DNA of 64,000 bases from Pseudomonas alkylphenolica (GCF_016009175.1 NZ_JADUCM010000004.1:162137-226136); one strand, 5' to 3'. Counted from the first letter of the stretch, positions 35,010-45,667 are shown. Made by a program: numbers and translations. The notes: generated by a model not told the origin, from the sequence alone.

Positions 35010-38000
35010 ATGGCCCTGACCATCAAGTGGATGACCGCCATGAAACAACCCCAGCCTCGTCTTGATCCGACCGCTATTGCAGCCAAAGTCGCCAGCGCAA
35101 CGGATGACTTCCTCAAGGAGCGCCTGCCCGGCTGGTTGGCCGCTGCCTCGCCCGAGCAAGTCAATGCAGTACGTGATTGCTGGCGGGCGCATGCCACCAG
35201 TCAGGCCGACCTGCATGCGTTGAGCGCCAGGATCGATTCTCCGGACACCTATACGGTCAACAGGCTTGAGCATTTTCTGCAGACGCTGGGCGTGGCGGAC
35301 AAGCTTGGCGACCTCTACTGGCGAGAGCTGCGACGTTCATTTCGTGTTCCGGTCGGAGGGGCGCTGCCAGACGACACGTTGTATTTTTTCCATCAGCCGG
35401 CCTTGCAGCGGCTGATGCAGAACTTCGAGCCCGGTGCGAGCTTTTACCTGGGATCTGGACTGGCTACATCAGACAAGGGTCCTGTGCCGGTAGACAGCCA
35501 GGCTGACCTGGTCTGCTCCGAGCCAGACGTGATTGCGCTGTTCTGTCACGAAGAAGATATAGGCGCGGATTACCAGGCCCATCTTGACCTGGTTTTCGAT
35601 GAGAAAGCTCACACAACTTTGGCAAAGGACAAGCGCAAAGGTCTGGCGCTCGCTGCCGAGATCGCGGCGGTGAAGGGGGAGATTAGCCAGGCTGACCTGG
35701 AGGTGTTGCGCAAAATGGTTGCTGATGCTGTGCAACCTCCTGCGCCTGTCCCGGGTTTGCGTGTGTTGTTGTTCAAATTGTTGAATTGCACAGTCGATGG
35801 CGCACTGGCATTTGAGCAGTGCGACGCTGACGGGCAGGTATTGCGCGTGTTGCTATACCTGCCCGATGCGCCGAGGCGCTGCCTGTATGGCTTCAACACT
35901 TGGTCGCAGCTGAACGACGCATTGACCAAGGAAGTGAAAAAGGCGGGGGTGGATGCGTACTTGCGCCAAAGAATTGCGCTCAAGCAATTGCCTGGTTTCC
36001 TCACCACCTTGAGCAAACGGCTCAAGGATCCTTCACCTGACCTGGAGCCGAAAGGCACGGCGCCGGCCATCGATGTGTTCGTCAGCCTGGCGGCCGGGCA
36101 GGTAAGTCGTCTAAAGGAAGATGCAAGCCTGATGCTGGTTCCGACGGAAGCTGCCGACCACGCCGCCTCTGAAAAACGTGTGGAGCAAATGAAGGATGCC
36201 GGCTTGCTGTTGCTCAATGTCGCCGGCTTGTTCGTTCCGGTGGTGGGATCGCTGCTGCTGGCGCAGACGGTTGTACAGGTTCTATCGGAAACCTTCGAAG
36301 GTGTGCGCGACTGGTCACGTGGTCATCGGCACGAAGCGATGGAGCATTTGCTAGGTGTGGCCGAAACCGTGGCGGTCGGCGCCGCTGTCACTGCCGGGGC
36401 CGGGGTTGTCGCCCGGGGCTTCACACGCAGTACGTTCGTTGACGGTCTGGTACCCGTCAACAGTGAAGGCGCAAGCAAGCGTTTGTGGTCTGAAGACCTT
36501 GGCCCCTATGCCGCGCAGAATGTGCCCGAGCAGACACAGACGCTGGACAACGGCCTGCACAGTGACGGCCAGCGCCATTGGTGGCAGCACGGCGGCACCT
36601 TTTATGAGGTTGGTCAGCTCAAGGGGCGCTGGCGGTTGTTGCATCCACAGCGAGAAGACGCGTATGCCCCCTTGTTGATGTTCAATGGTGAGCGCAGCTG
36701 GCGCTTACGCTTCGAGCGCCCGCTTGAGTGGCAAGGCAGTGCATTGCTGCTGAGCCGGCTGTGGCCGCAGGCGGCCAACCTCGACGTGCAGCAAATCGAG
36801 CATATCCTGCAGGTGGCAGGCATTGACGAGGAAGCACTGCGTGGGTTGCTGGTGGAAAACCGCCCTATGCCGGTGAGCTTGCGCGACACGCTGGAGCGCT
36901 TCGACGTCGATGCGCAGATCAACAGTTTTTTTACCCAGCTGGAGGAATCTTCAACGGATCCAGGTGATACGCCTTACTACGCATGGTGCCTTGAGCAGAT
37001 TGATGTGGACGGCCTTGGTGCCACAGAGCAACGTACCGAAGTATTGGCCCAGGCGGATCGTTTACGTGGACCGCTATTTGAGCATTTCGCCAGCCGCTAC
37101 GTGTCGGCTGAAGACGGGCAGTCAGTGCTCCAGCGAGACTTTCCCGGGCTACCGGATGCTTACGCTGCGCACCTGTTGCAACAGGCGGATGATGTGCAAC
37201 GACTACGCCTGGTCAACGAGCAACGCTTACCGTTGGCACTGGCGGAGCAAGCGCGATCTCTGCTGCGTCTGGCCAGGCTGACCCGGATGTGCGAAGGCCT
37301 GTTTCTCACCAATAGTTATCAGGCCGATACGATTGAACTGGCGTTCAACCTGCTGCGTAAAAACGCGAAATGGCCTGGCAGCATTAATCTGGAACTGCGT
37401 GAAGGTTCTGAAAGCGGTCGTCGGCTCACCGTACTTGACCCACGGCATGCAGTTACACATGTCCTGGTGTGGCGCGAAGGGGGCTTTCGGCTGTACGGCC
37501 CTCAAGGTTATGAGTCAGACCTTGAAATTGCTGAGCCGGTGCATTTGCCGGAGGTACTCCTGGCATTGCTGCCGGCATCTGATCGCGCGCGCCTGAAGTG
37601 GGAGGGGCCCGAAGCAGCTCAGCAGGTGCGCCGCGACTTGCTACGCTGGATGCCTGCGGATCGGCAGCAGCTTGAGCGAATGATGGGTTGGCGCGAGATC
37701 AAACCGTGGTTCAATCCGGGCGTGCGCCTTGCCGATGGCCGGGTTGGTTATCCACTGAGTGGGCGGGGGCAATCGCGTAGCATTGCGGAAAACACGCTGC
37801 GTGCACGTATTCGTGCCCTGTATGTCGGCTTCAGTGAAAACGAAGTGGAGAATTACCTCAATCTCCTGCTGCAAGCCAACGGCTCGGCGTTCGACAACTT
37901 GTTGAACCAGGAACATGAATACCTGCAACTGGACGTTGCCCTGAGCAACTGGGAAATTGACGCTACCCAGCAATCCAGATTACGCGCGCGTCGGGCCGTT

Positions 38001-39539
38001 GCAGAGGAGCTTCGGCGTTGTTGGCGCTTGCAGGGCGAGGCCGTGGTGGATGCCCACGGCCTGCCTCAAGGCATGCGCCTTAGCCTGATCGGCGCTGCGA
38101 TTCATGAATTGCCGGAACTGCCTGCTCACGTTGATTTCAACCATGTCACTGACCTTGCGCTGGTCAACCTGCAGTTGCAGCAGCTTCCGGTGAGTTTCCT
38201 GCAGCATTTTGGCGGGGTTCGCTGGCTGAACCTGAGCAGTAACGCGTTTACCACACTGCCTGCGGGGCTAGAACAGCTTCGCGATTTGCAGGCGTTGCGG
38301 CTGAACAACAATCGCATTCAAATGACCGGGCTCAGTGCCACCCAGCTCGTCAGCTTGCCACGCCTTCGTACGTTGAACCTGAACGACAATCCACTGGGAC
38401 TGATCAGCCTGCATTTTCACAGCATTTCGCAATTGAGTGAGCTTTACATGCGCAATTGCAGTCTGCAGACCGTGCCATCGGGGCTTATCTGGTGCGCGAT
38501 GCTTGAGCATGCCGACCTGCGCGGTAATCAGATCGCCACCGTCCCCGAGGAGATCCTGCAAGCGCCGCGCAGGTTGCGCCGAACACTGCTGTTAGAGGGC
38601 AATGCGCTGCCAGTTGCCATCCTGGAGCGCTTGCGTGCACCCGACCCGGTGTCAGCACGCCCCTACGTGTCTGACTTGCGGGTGGGCCGGGAGGTATGGG
38701 TTCAGCACCCGGATGCCGGGGTACAGCAACAACGACGTGTGTCTTGGGATCGCATTCGGGCTGAACCCGGTAGTGAGGATTTCTTCCAGCTGATCGGCGA
38801 ACTGACGGGCACCAGTGATTTTCGTCAGGCCCGGGAAGACCTGGAACGTCGTGTCTGGGAGGTGCTCGACGCCGCGGTGGACAACACAGCGTTACGTCAG
38901 GAGCTGTTCAACCTTGCGGCGGTCCCGCGTACCTGTGTCGACAGTGTCGCCTCCTCTTTCAGCGCGCTGGAAGTGCGGGTCTTCGTCGCGCGTGCGATAC
39001 AGCGCAGCGCAGCGGGTCAGGCGCAGGCTGCTCGTCTGGACCTGGCCCGGCAACTGTTTCGACTGAGCCGGGTCGAGCAGATCGCGCGTGACGATATCAA
39101 CGCGCGCATGGCGGCGGGGCGAGGAGTCGATGAAGTCGAGGTCAGCCTGGCCTATCGCAGCGGCTTGGCGCGTGAACTGAGGTTGCCGGGCCAGCCCGTT
39201 ACGATGCAATTTCAGGCCATTGCCGGGGTAGGTGATGAACAGTTGGTGGAGGCTGCACAGGCCGTCCGTGATGCCGAAAACACGGATGCCCTGGCCGCAT
39301 ACATCAGCCAGCTGGACTTTTGGCTGGAATACCTGCGCAGCGAATATGGCGCACGCTTTGACGAAGTCGAACAACCGTTCTGGAATCGGCTGGAGGCGCT
39401 GGCAACCGGGGAGGATGCCGAGGTCCAGGCACACGCCAGGCAACTGGTCAGCGAGCGCGAGTCGGCGGTGGAGACGCTGGTGCTGGATTTGACGCGTGAG
39501 GCCCTGGAAACCCATCAGGGAGATACAGGAGGGCGCTGA
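35010..39539 (+). CDS. Leucine-rich-repeat NEL-type E3 ubiquitin ligase effector with toxin-like N-terminus
   Basis: A 1509-residue protein. The N-terminal ~900 residues resemble the 'dermonecrotic toxin' domain (DUF6543) of large Pseudomonas proteins, with a hydrophobic stretch at about 400-475 (LLLLNVAGLFVPVVGSLLLA; VAVGAAVTAGAGVVA). Leucine-rich repeats follow at about 1030-1190 (VRWLNLSSNAFTTLPAGLEQ, LQALRLNNNRIQMTGL, LRTLNLNDNPL). The C-terminus (about 1225-1500) is NEL-like: SWDRIRAEPGSEDFFQLIGE, RRVWEVLDAA and TCVDS, whose Cys1309 fits the catalytic Cys-x-Asp of IpaH/SspH ligases. Family knowledge says such enzymes ubiquitinate host proteins after delivery, usually by type III secretion. 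No signal peptide and no secretion genes lie nearby. Start: ATG 35010 (GGAAG four bases upstream) or ATG 35040. Confidence 0.87.
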   Translation: MALTIKWMTAMKQPQPRLDPTAIAAKVASATDDFLKERLPGWLAAASPEQVNAVRDCWRAHATSQADLHALSARIDSPDTYTVNRLEHFLQTLGVADKLGDLYWRELRRSFRVPVGGALPDDTLYFFHQPALQRLMQNFEPGASFYLGSGLATSDKGPVPVDSQADLVCSEPDVIALFCHEEDIGADYQAHLDLVFDEKAHTTLAKDKRKGLALAAEIAAVKGEISQADLEVLRKMVADAVQPPAPVPGLRVLLFKLLNCTVDGALAFEQCDADGQVLRVLLYLPDAPRRCLYGFNTWSQLNDALTKEVKKAGVDAYLRQRIALKQLPGFLTTLSKRLKDPSPDLEPKGTAPAIDVFVSLAAGQVSRLKEDASLMLVPTEAADHAASEKRVEQMKDAGLLLLNVAGLFVPVVGSLLLAQTVVQVLSETFEGVRDWSRGHRHEAMEHLLGVAETVAVGAAVTAGAGVVARGFTRSTFVDGLVPVNSEGASKRLWSEDLGPYAAQNVPEQTQTLDNGLHSDGQRHWWQHGGTFYEVGQLKGRWRLLHPQREDAYAPLLMFNGERSWRLRFERPLEWQGSALLLSRLWPQAANLDVQQIEHILQVAGIDEEALRGLLVENRPMPVSLRDTLERFDVDAQINSFFTQLEESSTDPGDTPYYAWCLEQIDVDGLGATEQRTEVLAQADRLRGPLFEHFASRYVSAEDGQSVLQRDFPGLPDAYAAHLLQQADDVQRLRLVNEQRLPLALAEQARSLLRLARLTRMCEGLFLTNSYQADTIELAFNLLRKNAKWPGSINLELREGSESGRRLTVLDPRHAVTHVLVWREGGFRLYGPQGYESDLEIAEPVHLPEVLLALLPASDRARLKWEGPEAAQQVRRDLLRWMPADRQQLERMMGWREIKPWFNPGVRLADGRVGYPLSGRGQSRSIAENTLRARIRALYVGFSENEVENYLNLLLQANGSAFDNLLNQEHEYLQLDVALSNWEIDATQQSRLRARRAVAEELRRCWRLQGEAVVDAHGLPQGMRLSLIGAAIHELPELPAHVDFNHVTDLALVNLQLQQLPVSFLQHFGGVRWLNLSSNAFTTLPAGLEQLRDLQALRLNNNRIQMTGLSATQLVSLPRLRTLNLNDNPLGLISLHFHSISQLSELYMRNCSLQTVPSGLIWCAMLEHADLRGNQIATVPEEILQAPRRLRRTLLLEGNALPVAILERLRAPDPVSARPYVSDLRVGREVWVQHPDAGVQQQRRVSWDRIRAEPGSEDFFQLIGELTGTSDFRQAREDLERRVWEVLDAAVDNTALRQELFNLAAVPRTCVDSVASSFSALEVRVFVARAIQRSAAGQAQAARLDLARQLFRLSRVEQIARDDINARMAAGRGVDEVEVSLAYRSGLARELRLPGQPVTMQFQAIAGVGDEQLVEAAQAVRDAENTDALAAYISQLDFWLEYLRSEYGARFDEVEQPFWNRLEALATGEDAEVQAHARQLVSERESAVETLVLDLTREALETHQGDTGGR

Positions 39540-39670
39540 AGCCAGTTAAGGGTTTCGGCCAAACCAGTCATCCAGTTTGACAGCTTTGGCCATTGTCCCA
39601 AGGCCTCTGCGGCGCGACTATCGTCAGATTCATGGTGCTACTCCAACAATAACAAACCAGGAGTCTGACA

Positions 39671-41323
39671 ATGCGTGATTACTCCGTGGCCGCCAGCGGC
39701 TTCGACTATTCCCGGGTGGCCGGTGCTTCTCTGCACGGTGATCTCGATGCGCTCAACGCCTGCGTCGAGTGCTGCGACCGCCATGTCGGCCACGCCAGGG
39801 TTGCGTTGAACTGGGAAAGCCGCGACGGCGAGCATGCCCAGTACACATTTGAACAGTTACAGCAACTGGCCGCGCGGTTCGCCAATGTGCTCCGCGCTCA
39901 GGGCGTAGGGCCAGGTGACCGGGTCGCCGGCCTGTTGCCACGCACTCCCGAGTTGCTGGTCACGGTGTTGGCCAGCTGGCGGCTGGGCGCGGTCTACCAA
40001 CCGCTGTTCACTGCGTTTGGTCCAAAGGCGATTGAACATCGTCTGCATCAATCCGAGGCGCGGGTGGTGATCACCGACCGTGGCAACCGGGCCAAGCTCG
40101 ACGATGTTGTCGATTGTCCGTCGATCATTTGCGTCGGGGCCCAGAACGACAGCGCCGACCTGGACTTCCATCCTGCACTGAATGCTGCCAGCGATCAGTG
40201 CGACCCGGTACTGCTCAATGGCGATGCCCCTTTCCTGATGATGTTCACTTCCGGTACGACCGGGCCGGCTAAACCCTTGCTGGTGCCGCTGCGCGCCATC
40301 GTCGCGTTCCAGGGCTACATGCGCGATGCCGTCGACCTGCGTGATGAAGACAACTTCTGGAACCTCGCCGATCCGGGCTGGGCCTATGGCTTGTATTACG
40401 CCGTGACCGGACCCTTGGCGTTGGGGCATGCCACGACCTTTTACGATGGGCCGTTCAGTGTCGAAAGCACCTGCCGGGTGATCGACAAGTACGCGATCAG
40501 CAACCTGGCCGGCTCGCCCACTGCTTACCGCCTGCTGATTGCTGCGGGCGATGCGTTCTCCAGCCCGATCAAAGGACGCCTGCGGGTGGTCAGCAGTGCC
40601 GGGGAGCCGCTCAACCCGGAGGTCATCCGCTGGTTTGCCGACGAACTCGGCGTAACCATTCACGACCACTACGGCCAGACCGAGCTGGGCATGGTGTTGT
40701 GCAACCACCACGGTTTGCAACACCCCGTGCACCTGGGGTCGGCAGGCTTTGCCATTCCCGGCCACCGCATCGTGGTACTCGATGAGCACAACCAGGAACT
40801 GCCTGCCGGGCAACCCGGGATTCTTGCCGTTGATCGCGAACAGTCCCCGCTGTGCTGGTTTGGCGGCTATCACGGAGTGCCAACCAAATCCATGGTCGGC
40901 AAGTACTACTTGAGCGGCGATACGGTGGAGCTGAACACCGATGGCAGCATCAGTTTCGTCGGTCGTAGCGATGATGTGATCACTACCTCAGGTTATCGGG
41001 TGGGGCCTTTCGATGTTGAAAGTGCGTTGATCGAGCATCCGGCGGTGATCGAGGCTGCTGTGGTCGGCAAACCGGACCCGGAGCGCACCGAACTGATCAA
41101 GGCCTTTGTGGTGCTGGCCAGCGGTGTGCTGCCCGGCGAGGAGCTAGCCGAAGCGCTGAAACAGCATGTCCGCCAGCGCCTGTATGCCCACGCCTACCCA
41201 CGGGAAATCGAATTTGTCAGCGAGCTGCCCAAGACGCCAAGCGGCAAGCTGCAGCGTTTCATCCTGCGCAACCAGGAAATTGCCAAACAACAAGCTGCGT
41301 CGGCTGCAACTGCCAGCGCCTGA
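39671..41323 (+). CDS. AMP-forming acyl-CoA synthetase
   Basis: A 550-residue ANL-superfamily ligase that activates a carboxylic acid to its CoA thioester. The P-loop is MFTSGTTGPAKPL, with YGQTELGM, SGDTVELNTDGSISFVGRSDDVITTSGYRVGP-type A8 region and the C-terminal PKTPSGKLQRFILR with the catalytic lysine. It resembles acetyl/propionyl/medium-chain synthetases that head beta-oxidation operons such as P. putida PP_2213-2217. First gene of a five-gene operon; the next starts 12 bases downstream. Ribosome site CAGGAG precedes the ATG. The acid is probably short or medium chain; not resolvable here. Confidence 0.92.
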   Translation: MRDYSVAASGFDYSRVAGASLHGDLDALNACVECCDRHVGHARVALNWESRDGEHAQYTFEQLQQLAARFANVLRAQGVGPGDRVAGLLPRTPELLVTVLASWRLGAVYQPLFTAFGPKAIEHRLHQSEARVVITDRGNRAKLDDVVDCPSIICVGAQNDSADLDFHPALNAASDQCDPVLLNGDAPFLMMFTSGTTGPAKPLLVPLRAIVAFQGYMRDAVDLRDEDNFWNLADPGWAYGLYYAVTGPLALGHATTFYDGPFSVESTCRVIDKYAISNLAGSPTAYRLLIAAGDAFSSPIKGRLRVVSSAGEPLNPEVIRWFADELGVTIHDHYGQTELGMVLCNHHGLQHPVHLGSAGFAIPGHRIVVLDEHNQELPAGQPGILAVDREQSPLCWFGGYHGVPTKSMVGKYYLSGDTVELNTDGSISFVGRSDDVITTSGYRVGPFDVESALIEHPAVIEAAVVGKPDPERTELIKAFVVLASGVLPGEELAEALKQHVRQRLYAHAYPREIEFVSELPKTPSGKLQRFILRNQEIAKQQAASAATASA

Positions 41324-41335
41324 GGAACAACCATC

Positions 41336-42103
41336 ATGCAGATTGCCAACAAGAACTTCATCGTCAGCGGCGCCGCCTCGGGGCTGGGTGCTGCCACCGC
41401 ACACATGCTCATCGAGGCTGGTGCCCAGGTCATGCTGGTCGACCTCAATGCCGAAGCCGTCGCCGCCAAGGCTCAGGAACTGGGGAGCAAGGCGCGATTT
41501 GCGGTCGCTGACATCAGCCAGGAAGCCGCCGCCAAAGCCGCGGTGGATGCTGCCATAGGCGCTTTCGGCAGCCTCCATGGGCTGATCAACTGCGCCGGTA
41601 TTGTCGGCGCCGAAAAAGTCCTCGGCAAAAATGGCCCGCATGGCCTGGAAAGCTTCAGCCGGGTGATCAACGTCAACCTGATCGGCAGTTTCAACCTGCT
41701 GCGCCTGGCCGCTGCGGCCATGGCCGAAGGTGAAGCGAGCGCCGATGGTGAGCGCGGGGTGATCATCAATACCGCCTCGATTGCCGCCTATGACGGCCAG
41801 ATTGGTCAGGCCGCTTATGCTGCTTCTAAAGGCGCGATTGCCAGCCTGACCCTGCCAGCCGCCCGCGAACTGGCGCGCTTCGGTATCCGTGTGATGACTA
41901 TCGCCCCCGGCATTTTCGAAACCCCGATGATGGCTGGCATGACCCAGGAGGTCCGTGATTCGCTGGCGGCCGGCGTACCGTTCCCGCCACGCCTGGGCCG
42001 TCCGCAGGAATATGCCGCGCTGGCCCGCCACATCATTGAAAACAGCATGCTCAACGGTGAGGTAATCCGTCTCGACGGCGCCTTGCGCATGGCCGCCAAG
42101 TAA
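41336..42103 (+). CDS. SDR-type 3-hydroxyacyl-CoA dehydrogenase
   Basis: A 255-residue short-chain dehydrogenase. The cofactor motif is [10 protein letters not shown] (13-22), Asp in LVDLNAEAV suggests NAD+ preference, NCAGIVG follows, and the active site is S in [10 protein letters not shown] with YAASK. The protein resembles human HSD17B10-type 3-hydroxyacyl-CoA dehydrogenases ([17 protein letters not shown]). Lying between the synthetase and thiolase, it should oxidise 3-hydroxyacyl-CoA to 3-ketoacyl-CoA. Comparable to fadB2x of P. putida. Confidence 0.93.
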   Translation: MQIANKNFIVSGAASGLGAATAHMLIEAGAQVMLVDLNAEAVAAKAQELGSKARFAVADISQEAAAKAAVDAAIGAFGSLHGLINCAGIVGAEKVLGKNGPHGLESFSRVINVNLIGSFNLLRLAAAAMAEGEASADGERGVIINTASIAAYDGQIGQAAYAASKGAIASLTLPAARELARFGIRVMTIAPGIFETPMMAGMTQEVRDSLAAGVPFPPRLGRPQEYAALARHIIENSMLNGEVIRLDGALRMAAK

Positions 42104-42120
42104 TTGCAGGAGTACCTATC

Positions 42121-43314
42121 ATGACCCTCGCCAATGATCCGATTGTAATCGTCAGCGCCGTACGCACCCCGATGGGCGGCCTGCAGGGCGACCTGAAAAG
42201 CCTCACCGCGCCACAGCTGGGCGCGGCTGCCATTCGCGCAGCGGTCGAGCGTGCCGGCGTTGCCCCGGACAGCATCGAGCAGGTGCTGTTCGGCTGCGTG
42301 CTGCCTGCGGGGTTGGGCCAGGCGCCAGCGCGTCAGGCGGCGTTGGGCGCCGGCCTGAGCAAGAGCGCTACCTGTACCACCTTGAACAAAATGTGCGGTT
42401 CGGGCATGCAGGCGGCCATCATGGCCCACGACCTGCTGCTGGCCGGCAGCGCCGATGTAGTGGTGGCCGGTGGCATGGAAAGCATGTCCAATGCCCCGTA
42501 CTTGCTGGACAAGGCGCGCAGTGGATACCGCATGGGCCACGGCAGGATCATCGACCACATGTTCTTCGATGGTCTTGAGGATGCCTACGACAAAGGCCGG
42601 TTGATGGGCACCTTTGCCGAAGACTGCGCCGAGAACAACGGCTTTACCCGCCAGCAGCAGGACGATTTTGCCATTGCCTCGCTGACCCGCGCCCAGCAGG
42701 CGATCAAGGACGGCAGTTTTGCCAGTGAGATCGTTCCGGTTGAGGTGACCGAGGGCAAGACCCAGCGCTTGATCAGTGACGACGAGCAGCCACCCAAGGC
42801 GCGTCTGGACAAGATTCCCCAGCTCAAGCCGGCATTTCGCGACGGTGGTACGGTAACGGCGGCGAACTCCAGCTCGATTTCCGATGGCGCCGCAGCGCTG
42901 GTGCTGATGCGTCGTTCCCAGGCTGAAAAACAAGGGCTCAAGCCACTGGCTGTCATCCATGGCCATGCAGCGTTTGCTGACACCCCGGCACTGTTTCCGA
43001 CAGCCCCGATCGGCGCCATCGACAAACTGATCAAGCGTACCGGCTGGAACCTGGCCGAGGTCGACCTGTTTGAAATCAACGAAGCCTTTGCCGTGGTCAC
43101 CCTGGCGGCCATGAAACATCTGGACCTGCCCCACGACAAGGTCAACGTTCACGGCGGTGCTTGCGCGTTGGGCCATCCGATTGGCGCTTCAGGGGCGCGT
43201 ATCCTGGTCACCTTGCTGGCTGCGTTGCGCCAGAAGGGTCTGCGCCGTGGTATCGCAGCAATTTGCATCGGCGGCGGCGAAGCCACAGCCATGGCCGTCG
43301 AGTGTCTGTACTGA
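42121..43314 (+). CDS. Acetyl-CoA C-acyltransferase (3-ketoacyl-CoA thiolase)
   Basis: A 397-residue thiolase that cleaves 3-ketoacyl-CoA with CoA. The nucleophilic cysteine is in [10 protein letters not shown] (about residue 90), the histidine in [16 protein letters not shown] and the second cysteine in [11 protein letters not shown]. The product gives acetyl-CoA plus a shortened acyl-CoA, or propionyl-CoA for branched substrates. Corresponds to fadAx in P. putida. It is separated from the SDR gene by 17 bases with an AGGAG site. Confidence 0.95.
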   Translation: MTLANDPIVIVSAVRTPMGGLQGDLKSLTAPQLGAAAIRAAVERAGVAPDSIEQVLFGCVLPAGLGQAPARQAALGAGLSKSATCTTLNKMCGSGMQAAIMAHDLLLAGSADVVVAGGMESMSNAPYLLDKARSGYRMGHGRIIDHMFFDGLEDAYDKGRLMGTFAEDCAENNGFTRQQQDDFAIASLTRAQQAIKDGSFASEIVPVEVTEGKTQRLISDDEQPPKARLDKIPQLKPAFRDGGTVTAANSSSISDGAAALVLMRRSQAEKQGLKPLAVIHGHAAFADTPALFPTAPIGAIDKLIKRTGWNLAEVDLFEINEAFAVVTLAAMKHLDLPHDKVNVHGGACALGHPIGASGARILVTLLAALRQKGLRRGIAAICIGGGEATAMAVECLY

Positions 43315-43322
43315 GGTGCACC

Positions 43323-44450
43323 ATGCTAGTCAATGAAGAGCAACAGCAAATCAGCGAGGCGGTCCGTCAGTTCGCACAAGAGCGCCTGCGTCCGTTTGCC
43401 GAGCAATGGGACCGCGAGCATCGCTTTCCCAAGGAAGCCATCGAGGAGATGGCCGGTCTGGGCCTGTTTGGCATGCTGGTGCCCGAGCAGTGGGGCGGCA
43501 GCGACACAGGTTACGTCGCCTACGCCATGGCGCTGGAAGAAATTGCCGCAGGCGATGGCGCCTGCTCAACCATCATGAGTGTGCACAACTCGGTGGGGTG
43601 TGTGCCGATCCTCAAGTTTGGCAGTGATGCACAGAAGCAGCAGTTCCTCACGCCGCTGGCCAGCGGCGCCATGCTCGGTGCCTTCGCGCTGACCGAGCCA
43701 CAGGCCGGCTCAGACGCCAGCAGCCTGAAGACCCGCGCCCGTCGCGATGGCGATCACTATGTGCTCAATGGCTGCAAGCAGTTCATTACTTCCGGGCAAA
43801 ACGCCGGGGTGGTGATTGTCTTTGCCGTGACCGACCCTGCTGCCGGCAAACGCGGCATCAGCGCGTTTATCGTCCCGACGGACTCGCCGGGTTACCAGGT
43901 CGCTCGGGTCGAGGACAAACTCGGTCAGCATGCATCCGATACCTGCCAGATCGTATTCGACGATGTACGTATTCCGCTCGCCAACCGCCTGGGCGAAGAG
44001 GGCGAAGGTTACAAGATTGCGCTGGCCAACCTTGAAGGCGGGCGTATCGGTATCGCTTCACAGTCGGTGGGCATGGCCCGCGCCGCGTTTGAGGTGGCCC
44101 GTGACTACGCCCGTGAGCGCCAGAGTTTCGGCAAACCCCTGATCGAGCATCAGGCCGTGGCCTTTCGCCTGGCCGATATGGCTACCCGGATAGCGGTGGC
44201 CAGGCAAATGGTTCTGCACGCCGCTGCGCTGCGTGATGCCGGGCGTCCAGCGCTGGTCGAAGCCTCGATGGCCAAGCTTTTTGCTTCGGAAATGGCCGAA
44301 AAGGTCTGCTCGGAGGCCTTGCAGACCCTCGGCGGTTATGGCTATCTGAGCGACTTCCCGCTGGAGCGGATCTACCGCGATGTGCGGGTCTGCCAGATCT
44401 ACGAAGGCACCAGCGACATTCAGCGCATGGTCATTGCGCGCAATCTTTGA
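43323..44450 (+). CDS. Acyl-CoA dehydrogenase
   Basis: FAD enzyme of 375 residues that makes the 2,3-double bond. [15 protein letters not shown] and [10 protein letters not shown] are flavin-contact motifs; [18 protein letters not shown] and [18 protein letters not shown] end the protein, the latter with the catalytic glutamate of the short/branched-chain class. Start is ATG 43323, 9 bases after the thiolase stop with GAGG upstream; the frame opens far earlier inside the thiolase gene. It should pass electrons to ETF. Confidence 0.94.
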   Translation: MLVNEEQQQISEAVRQFAQERLRPFAEQWDREHRFPKEAIEEMAGLGLFGMLVPEQWGGSDTGYVAYAMALEEIAAGDGACSTIMSVHNSVGCVPILKFGSDAQKQQFLTPLASGAMLGAFALTEPQAGSDASSLKTRARRDGDHYVLNGCKQFITSGQNAGVVIVFAVTDPAAGKRGISAFIVPTDSPGYQVARVEDKLGQHASDTCQIVFDDVRIPLANRLGEEGEGYKIALANLEGGRIGIASQSVGMARAAFEVARDYARERQSFGKPLIEHQAVAFRLADMATRIAVARQMVLHAAALRDAGRPALVEASMAKLFASEMAEKVCSEALQTLGGYGYLSDFPLERIYRDVRVCQIYEGTSDIQRMVIARNL

Positions 44451-44463
44451 AGGAGCAGTCTGC

Positions 44464-45237
44464 ATGGCATTCGAAACCATCCTGTTGGACATCCATGGCA
44501 AGGTCGGCCTGATCACCCTGAACCGGCCGCAGGCGTTGAACGCGCTGAATGCGCAGATCGTCGGTGAAATCAACCAGGCGCTGGACCAGCTTGAAGCCAA
44601 CCCGAACATTGGCTGCGTGGTGCTCACAGGCTCTGCCAAGGCCTTTGCCGCAGGTGCCGATATCAAGGAAATGGCGGACCTGCGCTACCCGCAGATCTAC
44701 GTCGACGACCTGTTCAGCGATGCCGACCGTATTGCCAACCGGCGCAAGCCGATCATTGCCGCAGTGTCCGGCTTTGCCTTGGGCGGTGGCTGTGAGCTGG
44801 CGATGATGTGCGATTTCATTCTCGCCGCCGACAACGCCAAGTTCGGCCAGCCGGAAATCAACCTGGGCGTTTTGCCCGGCATGGGCGGCACCCAGCGCCT
44901 GACCCGCGCTGTCGGCAAGGCCAAGGCGATGGAACTGTGCCTGAGCGGTCGCTTGATGGGCGCCGAGGAAGCCGAGCGTGCAGGGCTGGTGGCACGGGTA
45001 GTGCCACAAGCCGAACTGCTTGAAGAAACCTTGAAAGTGGCGGCCACCATCGCCAGCAAGTCGATCCCTGTGACCATGATGGTCAAGGAAAGTGTAAACC
45101 GTGCCTTCGAAGTTACCCTGAGTGAAGGCGTGCGCTTTGAGCGCCGTGTGTTCCACGCGGCGTTCGCCACTGAGGATCAGAAGGAAGGCATGGCAGCATT
45201 CGTTGCCAAGCGCGAAGCTCAGTTCAAAGACCGCTGA
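44464..45237 (+). CDS. Enoyl-CoA hydratase
   Basis: A 257-residue crotonase-family enzyme that hydrates 2-enoyl-Co[10 protein letters not shown] and [16 protein letters not shown] form the oxyanion hole and first glutamate; [19 protein letters not shown] has the second glutamate. Last gene of the operon, 14 bases after the dehydrogenase. Order within the pathway: synthetase, dehydrogenase, this hydratase, SDR and thiolase, so all steps of one beta-oxidation turn are encoded here. Corresponds to fadB1x of P. putida. Confidence 0.95.
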   Translation: MAFETILLDIHGKVGLITLNRPQALNALNAQIVGEINQALDQLEANPNIGCVVLTGSAKAFAAGADIKEMADLRYPQIYVDDLFSDADRIANRRKPIIAAVSGFALGGGCELAMMCDFILAADNAKFGQPEINLGVLPGMGGTQRLTRAVGKAKAMELCLSGRLMGAEEAERAGLVARVVPQAELLEETLKVAATIASKSIPVTMMVKESVNRAFEVTLSEGVRFERRVFHAAFATEDQKEGMAAFVAKREAQFKDR

Positions 45238-45249
45238 TAAACGCTGAAA

Positions 45250-45283
45250 CAGCGCTCACTGCGATTTTGCGTAGTGGGCGCTG
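45250..45283 (+). terminator. Stem-loop after the beta-oxidation operon
   Basis: CAGCGCTCACTGCG (45250-45263) pairs with CGTAGTGGGCGCTG (45270-45283) along all 14 positions when G-U pairs are allowed. It lies 12 bases after the hydratase stop. No T-tract follows, but position and stability favour termination. Confidence 0.6.
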
Positions 45284-45667
45284 GCCGAGCCTGCAATGGT
45301 TTGCGCAGCGTCCTCTCTGTGACAATGCTCGTGGCTGCCGATGCTTGGGCCTTACACGTAAAAACGTGTGGGTAGATCTTGGCTGAGCATGAATTGTTAC
45401 TACATGTAATGCACTTTTCGCTTCAGTACCGGCCAAACTGGCATCCCTTGGTAGCATGATGGACCTTGCCATGCTACTGATTGGCGGATTCCAGACCGTT
45501 TCGGACCGTTGTACTGTCATTTTTGTTGCCCAGCAGGACGTGGCGCCTTAGACTGCCGCCCCTCGTAAATAGAGTGCCGAAGGGTGCTTGAAGAATTCCG
45601 CTGTCGGCGAACTGTCGGTGATGGCAATCCAATCGCTTAAATGCACGTTATTTTCATAGAGAAATCG
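45284..45667. other. Intergenic region upstream of the dksA-like gene
   Basis: No credible gene is visible in these 384 bases. There is a small perfect hairpin, ACACGT-AAAA-ACGTGT at 45354-45369, and the segment 45370-45430 is AT-richer. The promoter of the dksA-like gene must be near its right end. An unannotated small RNA cannot be excluded. Confidence 0.4.

Noticed and set aside
35010..39539. Adhesin or autotransporter
   Set aside because: No signal peptide, no beta-barrel and no repeats outside the leucine-rich segment; the NEL signature explains the C-terminus better.
41815..43176. A 453-codon minus-strand frame across the SDR and thiolase genes
   Set aside because: It spans two well-supported genes on the opposite strand, is rich in Gln/His/Arg like other antisense translations, and has no ribosome site.
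45600..45667. Zur box before the dksA-like gene
   Set aside because: A GTTAT is present, but the symmetrical GTTATAnnnTATAAC pattern could not be found.
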